From: Streptococcus gallinaceus
GTDB taxonomy: Bacteria; Bacillota; Bacilli; Lactobacillales; Streptococcaceae
Direction of reading: 5' to 3'
DNA length: 64,000 nucleotides
NCBI RefSeq assembly: GCF_024170225.1
Contig: NZ_JALJXU010000002.1
Span: 186,001-250,000, forward strand
Both the position numbers and the translations under genes were made by a program. Positions within the stretch are counted from its first letter, which is position 1. Each line of letters begins with the position of its first letter. The notes below the pieces were generated by a model. It was not told the origin of the DNA and made no database searches. It saw only the letters and a list, made by a program, of their open reading frames with translations. Positions 6,537 to 14,948 of the stretch are shown here, piece after piece.

Positions 6537-9221
6537 TTGAAAGAACAAAAGCGTGAGTTGTACTATACACTCGAAGAAGAGGCTGTCTTAGCATCTGTAG
6601 AGTCTTCACATGAAGGCTTGAGCAAGGCTGAGGCAGAAAAACGATTGTCTGAATACGGTCGTAACGAGCTGGCAGAAGGTGAGAAACGCAGTGTCTTCAT
6701 GAAATTCTTAGACCAATTTAAGGATTTGATGATTATCATCTTGATGGCGGCAGCGCTTCTTTCTGTGGTAACGGAAGGAATGGAAGGGTTGACAGATGCC
6801 ATTATTATCATGGCGGTTGTTATCTTGAACGCAGCCTTTGGTGTTTACCAAGAAGGACAGGCTGAGGCAGCTATCGAAGCCTTGAAATCAATGTCTAGCC
6901 CACTTGCTCGTGTTCGTCGTGATAGTCATGTTGTCGAAGTAGACTCGAAAGAATTGGTGCCAGGGGATATCGTTCTTCTAGAAGCCGGCGATGTTGTTCC
7001 TGCTGATATGCGTCTCTTGGAAGCTAATTCACTTAAAATTGAAGAAGCAGCTTTGACAGGTGAGTCAGTTCCTGTTGAAAAAGATCTTTCAGAATTGGTT
7101 GCAGCTGACGCTGGTATCGGTGACCGTGTCAATATGGCTTACCAAAACTCAAACGTTACTTATGGACGTGGGGTTGCCGTGGTTACTAATACGGGTACCT
7201 TCACAGAGGTCGGTCACATCGCTAACATGCTGAATAATGCGGATGAGACAGACACACCGCTGAAACAAAACTTGGATAATCTGTCTAAGATTTTGACTTA
7301 TGCTATTTTGGTTATCGCAGCCATTACATTTGCAGTAGGTGTCTTTATTCGTGGTGAAGCGCCACTTGCAGGTTTGATGACAGCTGTTGCCCTTGCTGTT
7401 GCAGCCATCCCAGAAGGACTTCCAGCAATCGTTACCGTTGTCCTTTCACTTGGTTCAACTGTTCTTGCAAAACGCAATGCCATCATCCGTAAATTGCCAG
7501 CTGTAGAAACACTTGGTTCAACAGAAATCATTGCATCAGATAAAACTGGTACCTTGACTATGAACCAAATGATCGTTGAAAAAGTTTATACAAATGGTCA
7601 ATTGATTTCATCTGCGGCAGAAATCGCGATGGACAACAACACACTTCGTGTCATGAACTTTGCCAATGATACAAAAGTTGACCCGTCTGGTAAATTGATT
7701 GGTGACCCAACAGAAACTGCCCTTGTACAGTACGGTTTGGACCATACCTTTGATGTGCGTGAAGTTCTTGTGAACGAACCGCGTGTCGCTGAGTTGCCAT
7801 TTGACTCAACACGTAAGCTCATGTCTACGGTTCATAAGCAAGCAGACGGTCAGTATTTCATCGCTGTAAAAGGTGCCCCAGACCAATTGCTTAAACGTTT
7901 GACTCAGATTGAAATCGCTGGAAAAGTTCGTCCAATCACAGACGAGGACAAAAAAGCTATCCTCGCAACAAATAAAGACCTTGCTAAACAAGCTCTTCGT
8001 GTCCTCATGATGGCTTATAAGTACACAAGTGACATTCCGACATTGGAAACAGAAATTGTGGAAAATGACCTGATTTTTGCAGGTCTTGTCGGTATGATTG
8101 ACCCAGAACGTCCAGAAGCAGCTGCAGCGGTGCGTGTCGCTAAGGAAGCAGGCATTCGTCCAATCATGATTACCGGTGACCACCAAGACACAGCTGAAGC
8201 GATTGCGAAGCGCTTGGGAATTATTGACCCGAACGATACAGAAGACCATGTCTTTACAGGTGCTGAGCTCAATGAATTGTCTGATGAGGAATTCCAAAAA
8301 GTCTTCAAGCAATACTCTGTTTACGCGCGCGTGTCACCAGAGCACAAGGTGCGTATTGTTAAAGCTTGGCAAAAGGAAGGTAAGGTTGTTGCCATGACAG
8401 GTGACGGTGTCAACGACGCGCCATCTCTGAAAACAGCCGACATCGGTATCGGTATGGGTATCACGGGTACAGAGGTTTCTAAAGGAGCTTCTGATATGGT
8501 CCTTGCGGACGATAACTTTGCAACCATCATTGTTGCCGTTGAAGAAGGACGTAAAGTCTTCTCAAATATCCAAAAAACAATTCAATACTTGCTTTCAGCT
8601 AACATGGCTGAAGTCTTTACCATCTTCCTTGCAACCTTGTTTGGTTGGGATGTGCTTGAGCCAGTTCATCTTTTGTGGATTAACTTGGTAACAGATACTC
8701 TTCCAGCCATCGCCTTGGGTGTTGAGCCTGCTGAACCAGGTGTCATGAAACACAAACCTCGCGGTCGTAAATCAAGCTTCTTTGATGGTGGTGTCATGGA
8801 AGCCATCCTTTATCAAGGTGCCTTCCAAACCCTCTTGGTGCTCGGTGTCTATGGGTTTGCCCTTATGTTCCCAGAACATGCCGGAAACGACCACATGATG
8901 CATGAGGATGCTTTGACAATGGCTTATGTGACACTTGGTCTCATCCAACTTGTTCATGCCTACAACGTCAAGTCTGTTTACCAGTCTATCTTCAAAGTGG
9001 GACTCTTCAAGAACCGCCTCTTTAACTATTCTATCCCAATTGCCTTTGTCATGTTGATGTCAACAGTGGTGATTCCAGGATTTAACAAATTCTTCCACGT
9101 GTCGCACCTTTCTGTGACACAATGGTTAGTAGTTGTCGTAGGAAGCCTACTCATGGTTATCTTGGTTGAAATCGTCAAAGCAGTTCAACGTGCTTTGGGA
9201 CAAGACGAAAAAGCTATTTAA
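6537..9221 (+). CDS. mgtA: P-type cation ATPase (Ca2+/Mn2+ exporter, MgtA/PacL type)
   Basis: 894-aa P2A-type ATPase. Visible in order: cation-ATPase N-domain, actuator motif LTGESVPV, the M4 motif AIPEGLPAIV, phosphorylation motif SDKTGTLT with the acceptor Asp near residue 335, nucleotide-binding KGAPDQLL, and hinge TGDGVNDAPSL, followed by six C-terminal membrane helices. The family exports Ca2+ or Mn2+; the Mn riboswitch upstream favours manganese efflux here. Start: TTG at 6537, eight bases after AAGGAGG (6522-6528). The frame extends upstream to an ATG at 6456, but that ATG lies in the riboswitch terminator. An adjacent TTG at 6534 is an alternative. A perfect terminator follows. Confidence 0.92.
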   Translation: MKEQKRELYYTLEEEAVLASVESSHEGLSKAEAEKRLSEYGRNELAEGEKRSVFMKFLDQFKDLMIIILMAAALLSVVTEGMEGLTDAIIIMAVVILNAAFGVYQEGQAEAAIEALKSMSSPLARVRRDSHVVEVDSKELVPGDIVLLEAGDVVPADMRLLEANSLKIEEAALTGESVPVEKDLSELVAADAGIGDRVNMAYQNSNVTYGRGVAVVTNTGTFTEVGHIANMLNNADETDTPLKQNLDNLSKILTYAILVIAAITFAVGVFIRGEAPLAGLMTAVALAVAAIPEGLPAIVTVVLSLGSTVLAKRNAIIRKLPAVETLGSTEIIASDKTGTLTMNQMIVEKVYTNGQLISSAAEIAMDNNTLRVMNFANDTKVDPSGKLIGDPTETALVQYGLDHTFDVREVLVNEPRVAELPFDSTRKLMSTVHKQADGQYFIAVKGAPDQLLKRLTQIEIAGKVRPITDEDKKAILATNKDLAKQALRVLMMAYKYTSDIPTLETEIVENDLIFAGLVGMIDPERPEAAAAVRVAKEAGIRPIMITGDHQDTAEAIAKRLGIIDPNDTEDHVFTGAELNELSDEEFQKVFKQYSVYARVSPEHKVRIVKAWQKEGKVVAMTGDGVNDAPSLKTADIGIGMGITGTEVSKGASDMVLADDNFATIIVAVEEGRKVFSNIQKTIQYLLSANMAEVFTIFLATLFGWDVLEPVHLLWINLVTDTLPAIALGVEPAEPGVMKHKPRGRKSSFFDGGVMEAILYQGAFQTLLVLGVYGFALMFPEHAGNDHMMHEDALTMAYVTLGLIQLVHAYNVKSVYQSIFKVGLFKNRLFNYSIPIAFVMLMSTVVIPGFNKFFHVSHLSVTQWLVVVVGSLLMVILVEIVKAVQRALGQDEKAI

Positions 9222-9226
9222 TACAG

Positions 9227-9260
9227 AACCCCAGATTCAATTGAATCTGGGGTTTTTTGT
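9227..9260 (+). terminator. Intrinsic terminator of the P-type ATPase gene
   Basis: AACCCCAGATTC (9227-9238) and GAATCTGGGGTT (9243-9254) form a 12-bp stem with an AATT loop, followed by six T residues. Confidence 0.9.
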
Positions 9261-9318
9261 TTTATTTTGAACTGTGGGCCCGTAACCAATGGTCAGTTAA
9301 AATAATTATTAAATCCCC

Positions 9319-9348
9319 TTGACTTTTAATATGTTAATATATTATAAT
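9319..9348 (+). promoter_or_regulatory. Promoter of agaS–lacD
   Basis: -35 TTGACT (9319-9324), 18-bp spacer, -10 TATAAT (9343-9348). The spacer contains the first copy of the 14-bp operator motif. The untranslated leader is about 110 bases. Confidence 0.75.
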
Positions 9349-9377
9349 ATTCACGAACGATACAATATATTAACATA
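9330..9377. promoter_or_regulatory. Candidate operator of the GntR/UTRA regulator (inverted pair)
   Basis: TATGTTAATATATT at 9330-9343 is repeated in inverted orientation at 9364-9377 (AATATATTAACATA). The same motif, 13 of 14 bases, lies in the beta-galactosidase promoter at 12583. Location over and just after the -10 suggests repression by the GntR-family protein encoded nearby. Confidence 0.65.
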
Positions 9378-9462
9378 GATTTAACTTGTACCATGCTTCA
9401 AGATACAAATAGTTGTGTTGCTATATTGCATAAAATAAATATAAGGTTATAAGGAGGGACTT

Positions 9463-10641
9463 ATGCTTTTTAAATCAACAGAAGACTTGATGGATTTAGG
9501 TGCGGAAATCACAACTAGAGAAATCAGGCAGCAGCCAGAAATTTGGAAAGAGGCCTTGACTATTTTTAAGGAAAATAGAGAAGACATTGCGACTTTTCTT
9601 GAAAAGGTTACGGCTAGCAGTGCAGATAAACCAGTTAAGGTTATTTTCACTGGTGCTGGTACCTCCCAGTACGTTGGGGATACACTGGTTCCCTATTTAA
9701 AACGGACTGGCAATCGTCAGCGTTTTGTATTTGAGTCTGCTGGATCGACAGACTTAGTGTCTGCGCCCTATGACTATCTTTTTGAAGAAGAGACAGTGCT
9801 TCTAGTTTCCTTTGCTCGTTCGGGGAATAGTCCGGAGAGTGTGGCTGCAGTTGCATTGACCAATCAAATTGTCCCAAATGCCTATCACCTAACCATTACC
9901 TGTGCACCAGAAGGACTTCTTGCTAGACAAGCGCAGGAAGATGGGAAAAATCTTCTCTTGCTCATGCCGCCTCGCTCTAATGATGCTGGCTTTGCAATGA
10001 CAGGTAGTTTTACATGTATGTTCTTGACAGGTCTCCTTATTTTCGATGAAAGAGAGACGATTGAAACGAAAGAGAATTATGTTTCCTATCTTTCTAAAAT
10101 GGGGCAGGACATTCTCGGTAGAGAAGAAGAAATCCAGGCGCTGGTAGACTTGGACTTCAATCGGGTTGTCTATCTGGGTTCTGGGGCAATGGCTGCGCTG
10201 ACACGAGAAGCGCAATTGAAAATATTGGAATTGACAGCAGGAAAAATTGCGACCATGTTTGACTCTTCAATGGGTTTCCGTCATGGTCCAAAATCATTTG
10301 TAGATGCGAAAACAATCGTGATTGATTTTGTGCATAATGATTCCTACACACGGCAGTATGATTTGGACTTGTTGGAAGAAGTAGCAGGAGATGGCATTGC
10401 TCTCAAGACAGTAGCAATTGCTCAAAAAGGGGAAGTCAGTTTTTCAGGATATACTTTTGAATTATTATCAGATATGACGTTACCAGAGGGCTATCTTGCG
10501 TTAGCGGCTATTTTAGTAGCACAGATTTTTGCATTGTTCACCTCTATTAAGATAGAAAATACGCCAGACACTCCTTCTGAGACCGGAACAGTCAATCGTG
10601 TGGTTAAGGGTGTGATTATTCACGAGTACGATTCTAACTAA
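9463..10641 (+). CDS. agaS: SIS-domain aldose-ketose isomerase/deaminase AgaS
   Basis: 392-aa protein with two sugar-isomerase (SIS) domains: the first shows FTGAGTSQYVGD and a serine-rich FARSGNSPESVA phosphosugar loop, the second YLGSGAMAALTREAQLKILELT. This is the AgaS type, annotated as galactosamine-6-phosphate deaminase or tagatose-6-phosphate isomerase. It would act on phosphosugars brought in by the PTS encoded downstream of the divergent regulator. GGAGGG precedes the start. In pneumococcus agaS sits at the end of the PTS operon; here it is separate and followed by an aldolase gene 21 bp later. Confidence 0.88.
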   Translation: MLFKSTEDLMDLGAEITTREIRQQPEIWKEALTIFKENREDIATFLEKVTASSADKPVKVIFTGAGTSQYVGDTLVPYLKRTGNRQRFVFESAGSTDLVSAPYDYLFEEETVLLVSFARSGNSPESVAAVALTNQIVPNAYHLTITCAPEGLLARQAQEDGKNLLLLMPPRSNDAGFAMTGSFTCMFLTGLLIFDERETIETKENYVSYLSKMGQDILGREEEIQALVDLDFNRVVYLGSGAMAALTREAQLKILELTAGKIATMFDSSMGFRHGPKSFVDAKTIVIDFVHNDSYTRQYDLDLLEEVAGDGIALKTVAIAQKGEVSFSGYTFELLSDMTLPEGYLALAAILVAQIFALFTSIKIENTPDTPSETGTVNRVVKGVIIHEYDSN

Positions 10642-10662
10642 AATGAAAGGAAGACGATTGCT

Positions 10663-11649
10663 ATGTGGACATTGACAGACCATAAGAAATCTTGTATGGA
10701 AAAATTATCAAGTCAAGAAGGATTTATCTCCGCTTTGGCTTTTGACCAGCGAGGAGCTTTAAAAAGATTGATGGCACAATACCAAGATGAGGAACCAAGT
10801 GCCACACAAATGGAAACCCTAAAAACATTGGTAGCAGAAGAATTGACACCTTTTGCCTCTTCTATGCTCTTGGATCCGGAGTACGGTCTTCCGGCTATTA
10901 AAAAGATAGATAGTCAGGCAGGTTTACTCTTGGCTTATGAAAAAACGGGCTATGATACGACTAGTACGAAACGTTTGCCAGATTGTCTGGATGTTTGGTC
11001 GGCTAAGCGTTTAAAAGAAGCAGGAGCAGATGCAGTAAAATTTCTTCTTTATTATGATGTGGATAGTTCAGATGAAGTAAATCAGCAAAAGCAAGCCTAT
11101 ATTGAACGTATTGGAGCTGAATGTGTAGCGGAGGATCTGCCCTTCTATTTAGAGATTTTGGTCTATGATGAGAGGACTCCAGATACAAATAGCCCGGAAT
11201 ATGCTAAAATCAAGCCAGGTAAAGTGATAGGAGCAATGAAGACTTTTTCTGACCCTCGCTTCCATATCGATGTTCTTAAGGTTGAAGTACCTGTAAATAT
11301 GCATTATGTTGAGGGATTTACCAGTGAGCAAGTGGTTTACACACGTGACCAAGCCTTGACCTATTTCTTAGAGCAAAGTCAGGCAACGCAGCTTCCATTT
11401 ATTTTCTTGAGTGCGGGCGTTTCTGCTCAACTTTTCCAAGAAACCTTGCGCTTTGCCAAGGAAGCTGGCTCAACTTTTAATGGAGTTCTTTGTGGCCGTG
11501 CCACATGGGCTGGTTCGGTCAAGGCCTATATAGAAGGTGGGGAGGATGCAGCGCGTGACTGGTTGCGTACTGAGGGACGCCAAAATATTGAAAGCCTGAA
11601 TCTTGTTCTCCAAGAAACAGCAACAGCATGGACAAACCGTCTTTCGTAG
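10663..11649 (+). CDS. lacD: Tagatose-1,6-bisphosphate aldolase, class I (LacD type)
   Basis: 328-aa class I aldolase of the LacD family: [17 protein letters not shown] near the N-terminus, LDPEYG, then DVLKVEVPV, where the Lys near residue 206 is the Schiff-base lysine. It splits tagatose-1,6-bisphosphate into dihydroxyacetone phosphate and glyceraldehyde-3-phosphate. It follows agaS by 21 bp with AAAGGAAG before the ATG, so the two form an operon. The tagatose-6-phosphate kinase (LacC) needed between them is not in the window. A second, canonical lac-operon lacD may exist elsewhere, so this could be a paralog such as LacD2. Confidence 0.88.
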   Translation: MWTLTDHKKSCMEKLSSQEGFISALAFDQRGALKRLMAQYQDEEPSATQMETLKTLVAEELTPFASSMLLDPEYGLPAIKKIDSQAGLLLAYEKTGYDTTSTKRLPDCLDVWSAKRLKEAGADAVKFLLYYDVDSSDEVNQQKQAYIERIGAECVAEDLPFYLEILVYDERTPDTNSPEYAKIKPGKVIGAMKTFSDPRFHIDVLKVEVPVNMHYVEGFTSEQVVYTRDQALTYFLEQSQATQLPFIFLSAGVSAQLFQETLRFAKEAGSTFNGVLCGRATWAGSVKAYIEGGEDAARDWLRTEGRQNIESLNLVLQETATAWTNRLS

Positions 11650-11660
11650 AATAGATAAGA

Positions 11661-11700
11661 AAACACAGCTAGAGGAAGGATCCGTACTAGCTGTGTTTTT
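11661..11700. terminator. Terminator between lacD and the GntR gene
   Basis: AAACACAGCTAG (11661-11672) / CTAGCTGTGTTT (11687-11698) followed by T residues; A residues on the other side allow use from both directions. Confidence 0.85.
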
Positions 11701-11732
11701 GTTTTGTTCAGAGAGGATTTTAGAAGCGCAGA

Positions 11733-12440
11733 TTAGCGGTTTGCAATAATTTCAAATTTGTAGAAATTCCAGTGCTTGTAGCTCTCGACATATTCCAAGA
11801 CAATGTCACTATTTGCTTGCTTGGTTTTTCTAATTTGTAAAATGGTTGGCTCTAACTTTTCAAGTTGGAGGGCTTGGTAAGCCTCATATGGAGTAGAAAA
11901 AGTTACTTCATTGGTTTCGGTATAAGGTTCAGATGGCATATGAATATCAAAGTCCAATTTGAAACGTTGATAAATAGATTTGAAGTGCTCTTTCTTAGCA
12001 GATGGGGTTAAAATATATCTTTCTGGAATGAAGGATTGTTGGTACAGGTAGGGACGATTTCCTGCTGTTCGAACGCGGATAATTTTATAGTAAAAATCAT
12101 GGCTACCTAAGTTAAGTTCCTGTAGATATTTGGGTTCATTTCCTTTTTCAATAGAAAGAACTTCTACATGGTCATCTTTGAGTGGAAATAACTCGACATC
12201 GGAAAACTCGACTAGTTTTCCCTTTCGAGATCGGGATACGAAGGTCCCTTTTCCTTGTTTTCGAACAAGGTAGCCGTCCTTGACAAGTTCATTGAGTGCT
12301 CGAATCACGGTAATCGAACTCACCTTATAGAGTTGGACAAGTTCATTTTCGGTATAAAATTTATCGCCATTTTCAAATTTTCCTGATACAATTTGATTTT
12401 TTAAGTCATTTTGAATTTGTTGGTATTTAGGAGTTTTCAT
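11733..12440 (-). CDS. bgaR: GntR/HutC-family regulator with UTRA domain (BgaR-like)
   Basis: 235-aa regulator: an N-terminal winged helix (residues 5-70, with ENELVQLYKVSSITVIRALNE as the recognition region and the wing RKQGKGTFV) and a C-terminal UTRA ligand-binding domain. It sits divergent from the GH35 gene, exactly where the pneumococcal regulator of the bgaC–PTS operon sits, so it most likely senses a phosphosugar and represses both the bgaC–PTS and agaS–lacD units. The repeated TATGTTAATATAT motif in both target promoters is its likely binding site. AAAGGATCC precedes the ATG. The symbol follows the pneumococcal locus and is by synteny. Confidence 0.82.
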   Translation of the reverse strand: MKTPKYQQIQNDLKNQIVSGKFENGDKFYTENELVQLYKVSSITVIRALNELVKDGYLVRKQGKGTFVSRSRKGKLVEFSDVELFPLKDDHVEVLSIEKGNEPKYLQELNLGSHDFYYKIIRVRTAGNRPYLYQQSFIPERYILTPSAKKEHFKSIYQRFKLDFDIHMPSEPYTETNEVTFSTPYEAYQALQLEKLEPTILQIRKTKQANSDIVLEYVESYKHWNFYKFEIIANR

Positions 12441-12564
12441 AGTAGGATCCTTTCGAGATCGTGGATAGAATATTTCTAACAGTTTTACATATTATACTAA
12501 ATTTCTTCCAAAAATGGAAATAGAAATAGTATATTAAATTTTTAAAAAAACAACAAAAAAACAC

Positions 12565-12593
12565 TTGATATAATAAATTAAGTATGTTAATAT
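12565..12593 (+). promoter_or_regulatory. Promoter of bgaC–PTS operon
   Basis: -35 TTGATA (12565-12570), 17-bp spacer, -10 TAATAT (12588-12593). The -10 lies inside the operator motif. Confidence 0.65.
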
Positions 12594-12597
12594 ATAG
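12583..12597. promoter_or_regulatory. Candidate GntR operator at bgaC promoter
   Basis: TATGTTAATATATAG, matching 13 of 14 bases of the motif repeated at 9330 and 9364. It overlaps the -10 element of bgaC. Confidence 0.65.
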
Positions 12598-12604
12598 ATA
12601 TAAA

Positions 12605-12619
12605 AAGAAAACGATTACA
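12605..12619. promoter_or_regulatory. Catabolite-responsive element (cre), CcpA
   Basis: AAGAAAACGATTACA matches the cre consensus WTGNAANCGNWNNCW at 14 of 15 positions (second base A for T). Located just downstream of the -10, it fits CcpA repression. Confidence 0.65.
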
Positions 12620-12636
12620 AAAGAAGGTGAGATGGA

Positions 12637-14406
12637 ATGAAGTTTGAGATAAGAGAGGACTTTTATCTGAATGACAAACCCTTTAAAATTCTTTCGGGAG
12701 CTATTCATTATTTTAGGGTGCATCCTGATGATTGGTACCATTCACTTTATAATTTAAAAGCCTTAGGCTTCAACACTGTTGAGACCTATATTCCTTGGAA
12801 TCTCCATGAGCCAAAGAAAGGGATGTTTCGTACAGAGGGGATTCTGGATATTGAAGGCTTTTTATCCATAGCACAGGAACTTGGTCTTTACGCTATCGTC
12901 AGACCCTCGCCTTATATTTGTGCTGAATGGGAGTGGGGAGGTTTGCCTGCATGGTTACTAGCGGAAAACGTTAGGGTTCGAAGTACGGATGAGAAATTCA
13001 TTAGCCATGTTGATGACTATTATGCAAAGTTGCTTCCGATTTTGGCAAAGCACCAGCTGAGCCAAGGTGGCAATATTCTCATGTTCCAAGTGGAAAACGA
13101 GTATGGTTCTTATGGAGAAGAAAAAGCTTATTTGCGTACCATTAAACAGTTAATGGAAAAGTATGGATTAGAAGGTCCTTTTTTCACCTCAGATGGGCCA
13201 TGGCGTGCAACCTTGAGGGCTGGTAGTTTAATCGAAGACGACATTTTGGTGACAGGAAATTTTGGTTCTAAGCCAGAGCAAAACTTTAACCAAATGCAGA
13301 CTTTCTTTGATGAATATCAAAAAAAATGGCCTCTCATGTGCATGGAATTTTGGGATGGCTGGTTCAATCGCTGGGGAGACGAGGTCATTCGCCGAGACCC
13401 TGAAGAACTGGCTGAGTCAGTCATGGATTGCATTGCTCGTGGATCAATCAACCTCTATATGTTTCATGGTGGGACAAATTTTGGATTTATGAATGGTTGT
13501 TCAGCTAGGGGACAAAAAGATTTACCACAGGTTACGTCTTATGATTATGATGCTATTTTGGATGAGGCAGGAAATCCAACTGAAAAATTTTTTGCATTAC
13601 AAAATCGCTTGAAAAACGCTTTTCCAGATATTGAGACTAATCAACCTCTGACGAAGGTCAGCAAAGCTTATCCAGCAGGGGAATTAAGTGATAAAGTTAG
13701 CCTTTTTTATTCACTAAAAAATGTAAGCGATATCACGAAGGCGTTTTACCCTCTAAATATGGAGTCTCTTGGGCAAAATACAGGGTATATCCTTTATCAG
13801 ACAAGCATCGAGCGGGACAAGGGGGAAGCGGAGCGTTTTCGTGTCATTGATGCCAGAGATCGGATTCAGGTATATGCTGATAATCAGCATATTATAACCC
13901 AATACCAAGAGGAGATTGGTCAAGATATTCCTCTAGAGTTAAACCAGAAACAGACAGATATTAAAATCTTGGTAGAAAATATGGGACGTGTCAATTATGG
14001 ACACAAGCTAGAAGCACCCACCCAGAAAAAAGGTTTGGGACGCGGTGCGATGGTGGATTTGCATTTTATAGGAGGATGGAAGCAATATAGCTTACCGCTA
14101 GATTCTATTTCTGAAATAGACTTTTCAGGAGAATGGCAGAACGGTCAACCGGCGTTCTATCGGTATAGAGTCACTCTTGATGAATTGGCAGATACCTATC
14201 TAGATATGACTGGATTTGGAAAAGGTGTCGTCTTTATAAATAATGTTAATATAGGCAGATTCTGGGAAAAAGGTTCTATTCTCACACTCTATGTACCCAA
14301 AGGATACTTAAAGAAAGGAGAAAATGAAATCGTCGTTTTTGAAACGGAAGGACGATATAGAGAGAGAATAACTTTTTCAGACAAGCCCAAAATAAAAACA
14401 ATCTAA
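12637..14406 (+). CDS. bgaC: Beta-galactosidase, GH35 (BgaC)
   Basis: 589-aa GH35 enzyme without signal peptide or LPXTG motif. The TIM barrel occupies roughly residues 8-320: SGAIHYFRVHPDDWYHSL, then ETYIPWNLHEP, the acid/base region VENEYGSYG, and the nucleophile region MEFWDGWFNRWG, followed by two beta-sandwich domains with a C-terminal galactose-binding-like fold. The pneumococcal BgaC removes terminal beta-1,3-linked galactose, for example from Gal-beta-1,3-GlcNAc. It leads an operon with four mannose-family PTS genes. AAGGTGAGATGGA precedes the ATG; a cre site and the operator motif lie just upstream. Confidence 0.92.
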   Translation: MKFEIREDFYLNDKPFKILSGAIHYFRVHPDDWYHSLYNLKALGFNTVETYIPWNLHEPKKGMFRTEGILDIEGFLSIAQELGLYAIVRPSPYICAEWEWGGLPAWLLAENVRVRSTDEKFISHVDDYYAKLLPILAKHQLSQGGNILMFQVENEYGSYGEEKAYLRTIKQLMEKYGLEGPFFTSDGPWRATLRAGSLIEDDILVTGNFGSKPEQNFNQMQTFFDEYQKKWPLMCMEFWDGWFNRWGDEVIRRDPEELAESVMDCIARGSINLYMFHGGTNFGFMNGCSARGQKDLPQVTSYDYDAILDEAGNPTEKFFALQNRLKNAFPDIETNQPLTKVSKAYPAGELSDKVSLFYSLKNVSDITKAFYPLNMESLGQNTGYILYQTSIERDKGEAERFRVIDARDRIQVYADNQHIITQYQEEIGQDIPLELNQKQTDIKILVENMGRVNYGHKLEAPTQKKGLGRGAMVDLHFIGGWKQYSLPLDSISEIDFSGEWQNGQPAFYRYRVTLDELADTYLDMTGFGKGVVFINNVNIGRFWEKGSILTLYVPKGYLKKGENEIVVFETEGRYRERITFSDKPKIKTI

Positions 14407-14423
14407 ATTGAAAGGAAATTATT

Positions 14424-14909
14424 ATGGCAATTATTGCAACACGTATTGATGGTCGTCTAATTCATGGTCAAGTTGCCAACCTTTGGACTACCAAACTTAA
14501 TATTAGCCGCATTATGGTTGTGGATAACGATGTTGTCAACAATGATTTGGAAAAAACAGCTTTGAAATTGGCTACACCAGCTGGTGTGAAATTATCAGTA
14601 TTAAGTGTGGAGAAAGCGGCCGCAAATATTTTGGCAGGGAATTATGATTCGCAACGCCTTCTGATTGTTGCTCGTCGTCCAGATCGCTTCTTAAGCCTGT
14701 TGGAAGCGGGTGTTACTTTCCCAGAACTCAATGTGGGGAACATGTCTCAATCAGATGAAACACGTTCAGTTACTCGTTCGATTAATGTTGTAGATAAAGA
14801 TATCGCAGATTTTGATGCTATCAAGGCAAAAGGAGTCAAACTCGTCGCGCAAATGGTTCCAGGAGATAGTCCGCAGGACTTTATGACTTTGTTGAATAAG
14901 GTCAGATAA
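14424..14909 (+). CDS. gadV: PTS IIB, mannose/fructose/sorbose family (GadV-like)
   Basis: 161-aa IIB component. Near the N-terminus RIDGRLIHGQVAN contains the phosphorylated His (residue 14), the hallmark of mannose-family IIB proteins, which receive phosphate from IIA and pass it to the sugar. It lies 17 bp after bgaC with AAAGGAAA before the ATG. In pneumococcus the corresponding genes were named gadVWEF; I use the names by synteny and the real substrate (galactose, galactosamine or a beta-1,3-linked disaccharide) is not proven. Confidence 0.88.
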   Translation: MAIIATRIDGRLIHGQVANLWTTKLNISRIMVVDNDVVNNDLEKTALKLATPAGVKLSVLSVEKAAANILAGNYDSQRLLIVARRPDRFLSLLEAGVTFPELNVGNMSQSDETRSVTRSINVVDKDIADFDAIKAKGVKLVAQMVPGDSPQDFMTLLNKVR

Positions 14910-14948
14910 AATTGTAAAAAACATATAAAATTTTTAGGAGGAAACATC

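Noticed and set aside
7806-8312. 168-codon minus-strand frame within the P-type ATPase gene
   Set aside because: Composition is that of an antisense frame (Cys, Phe and Ser rich) and the opposite strand encodes conserved ATPase motifs.
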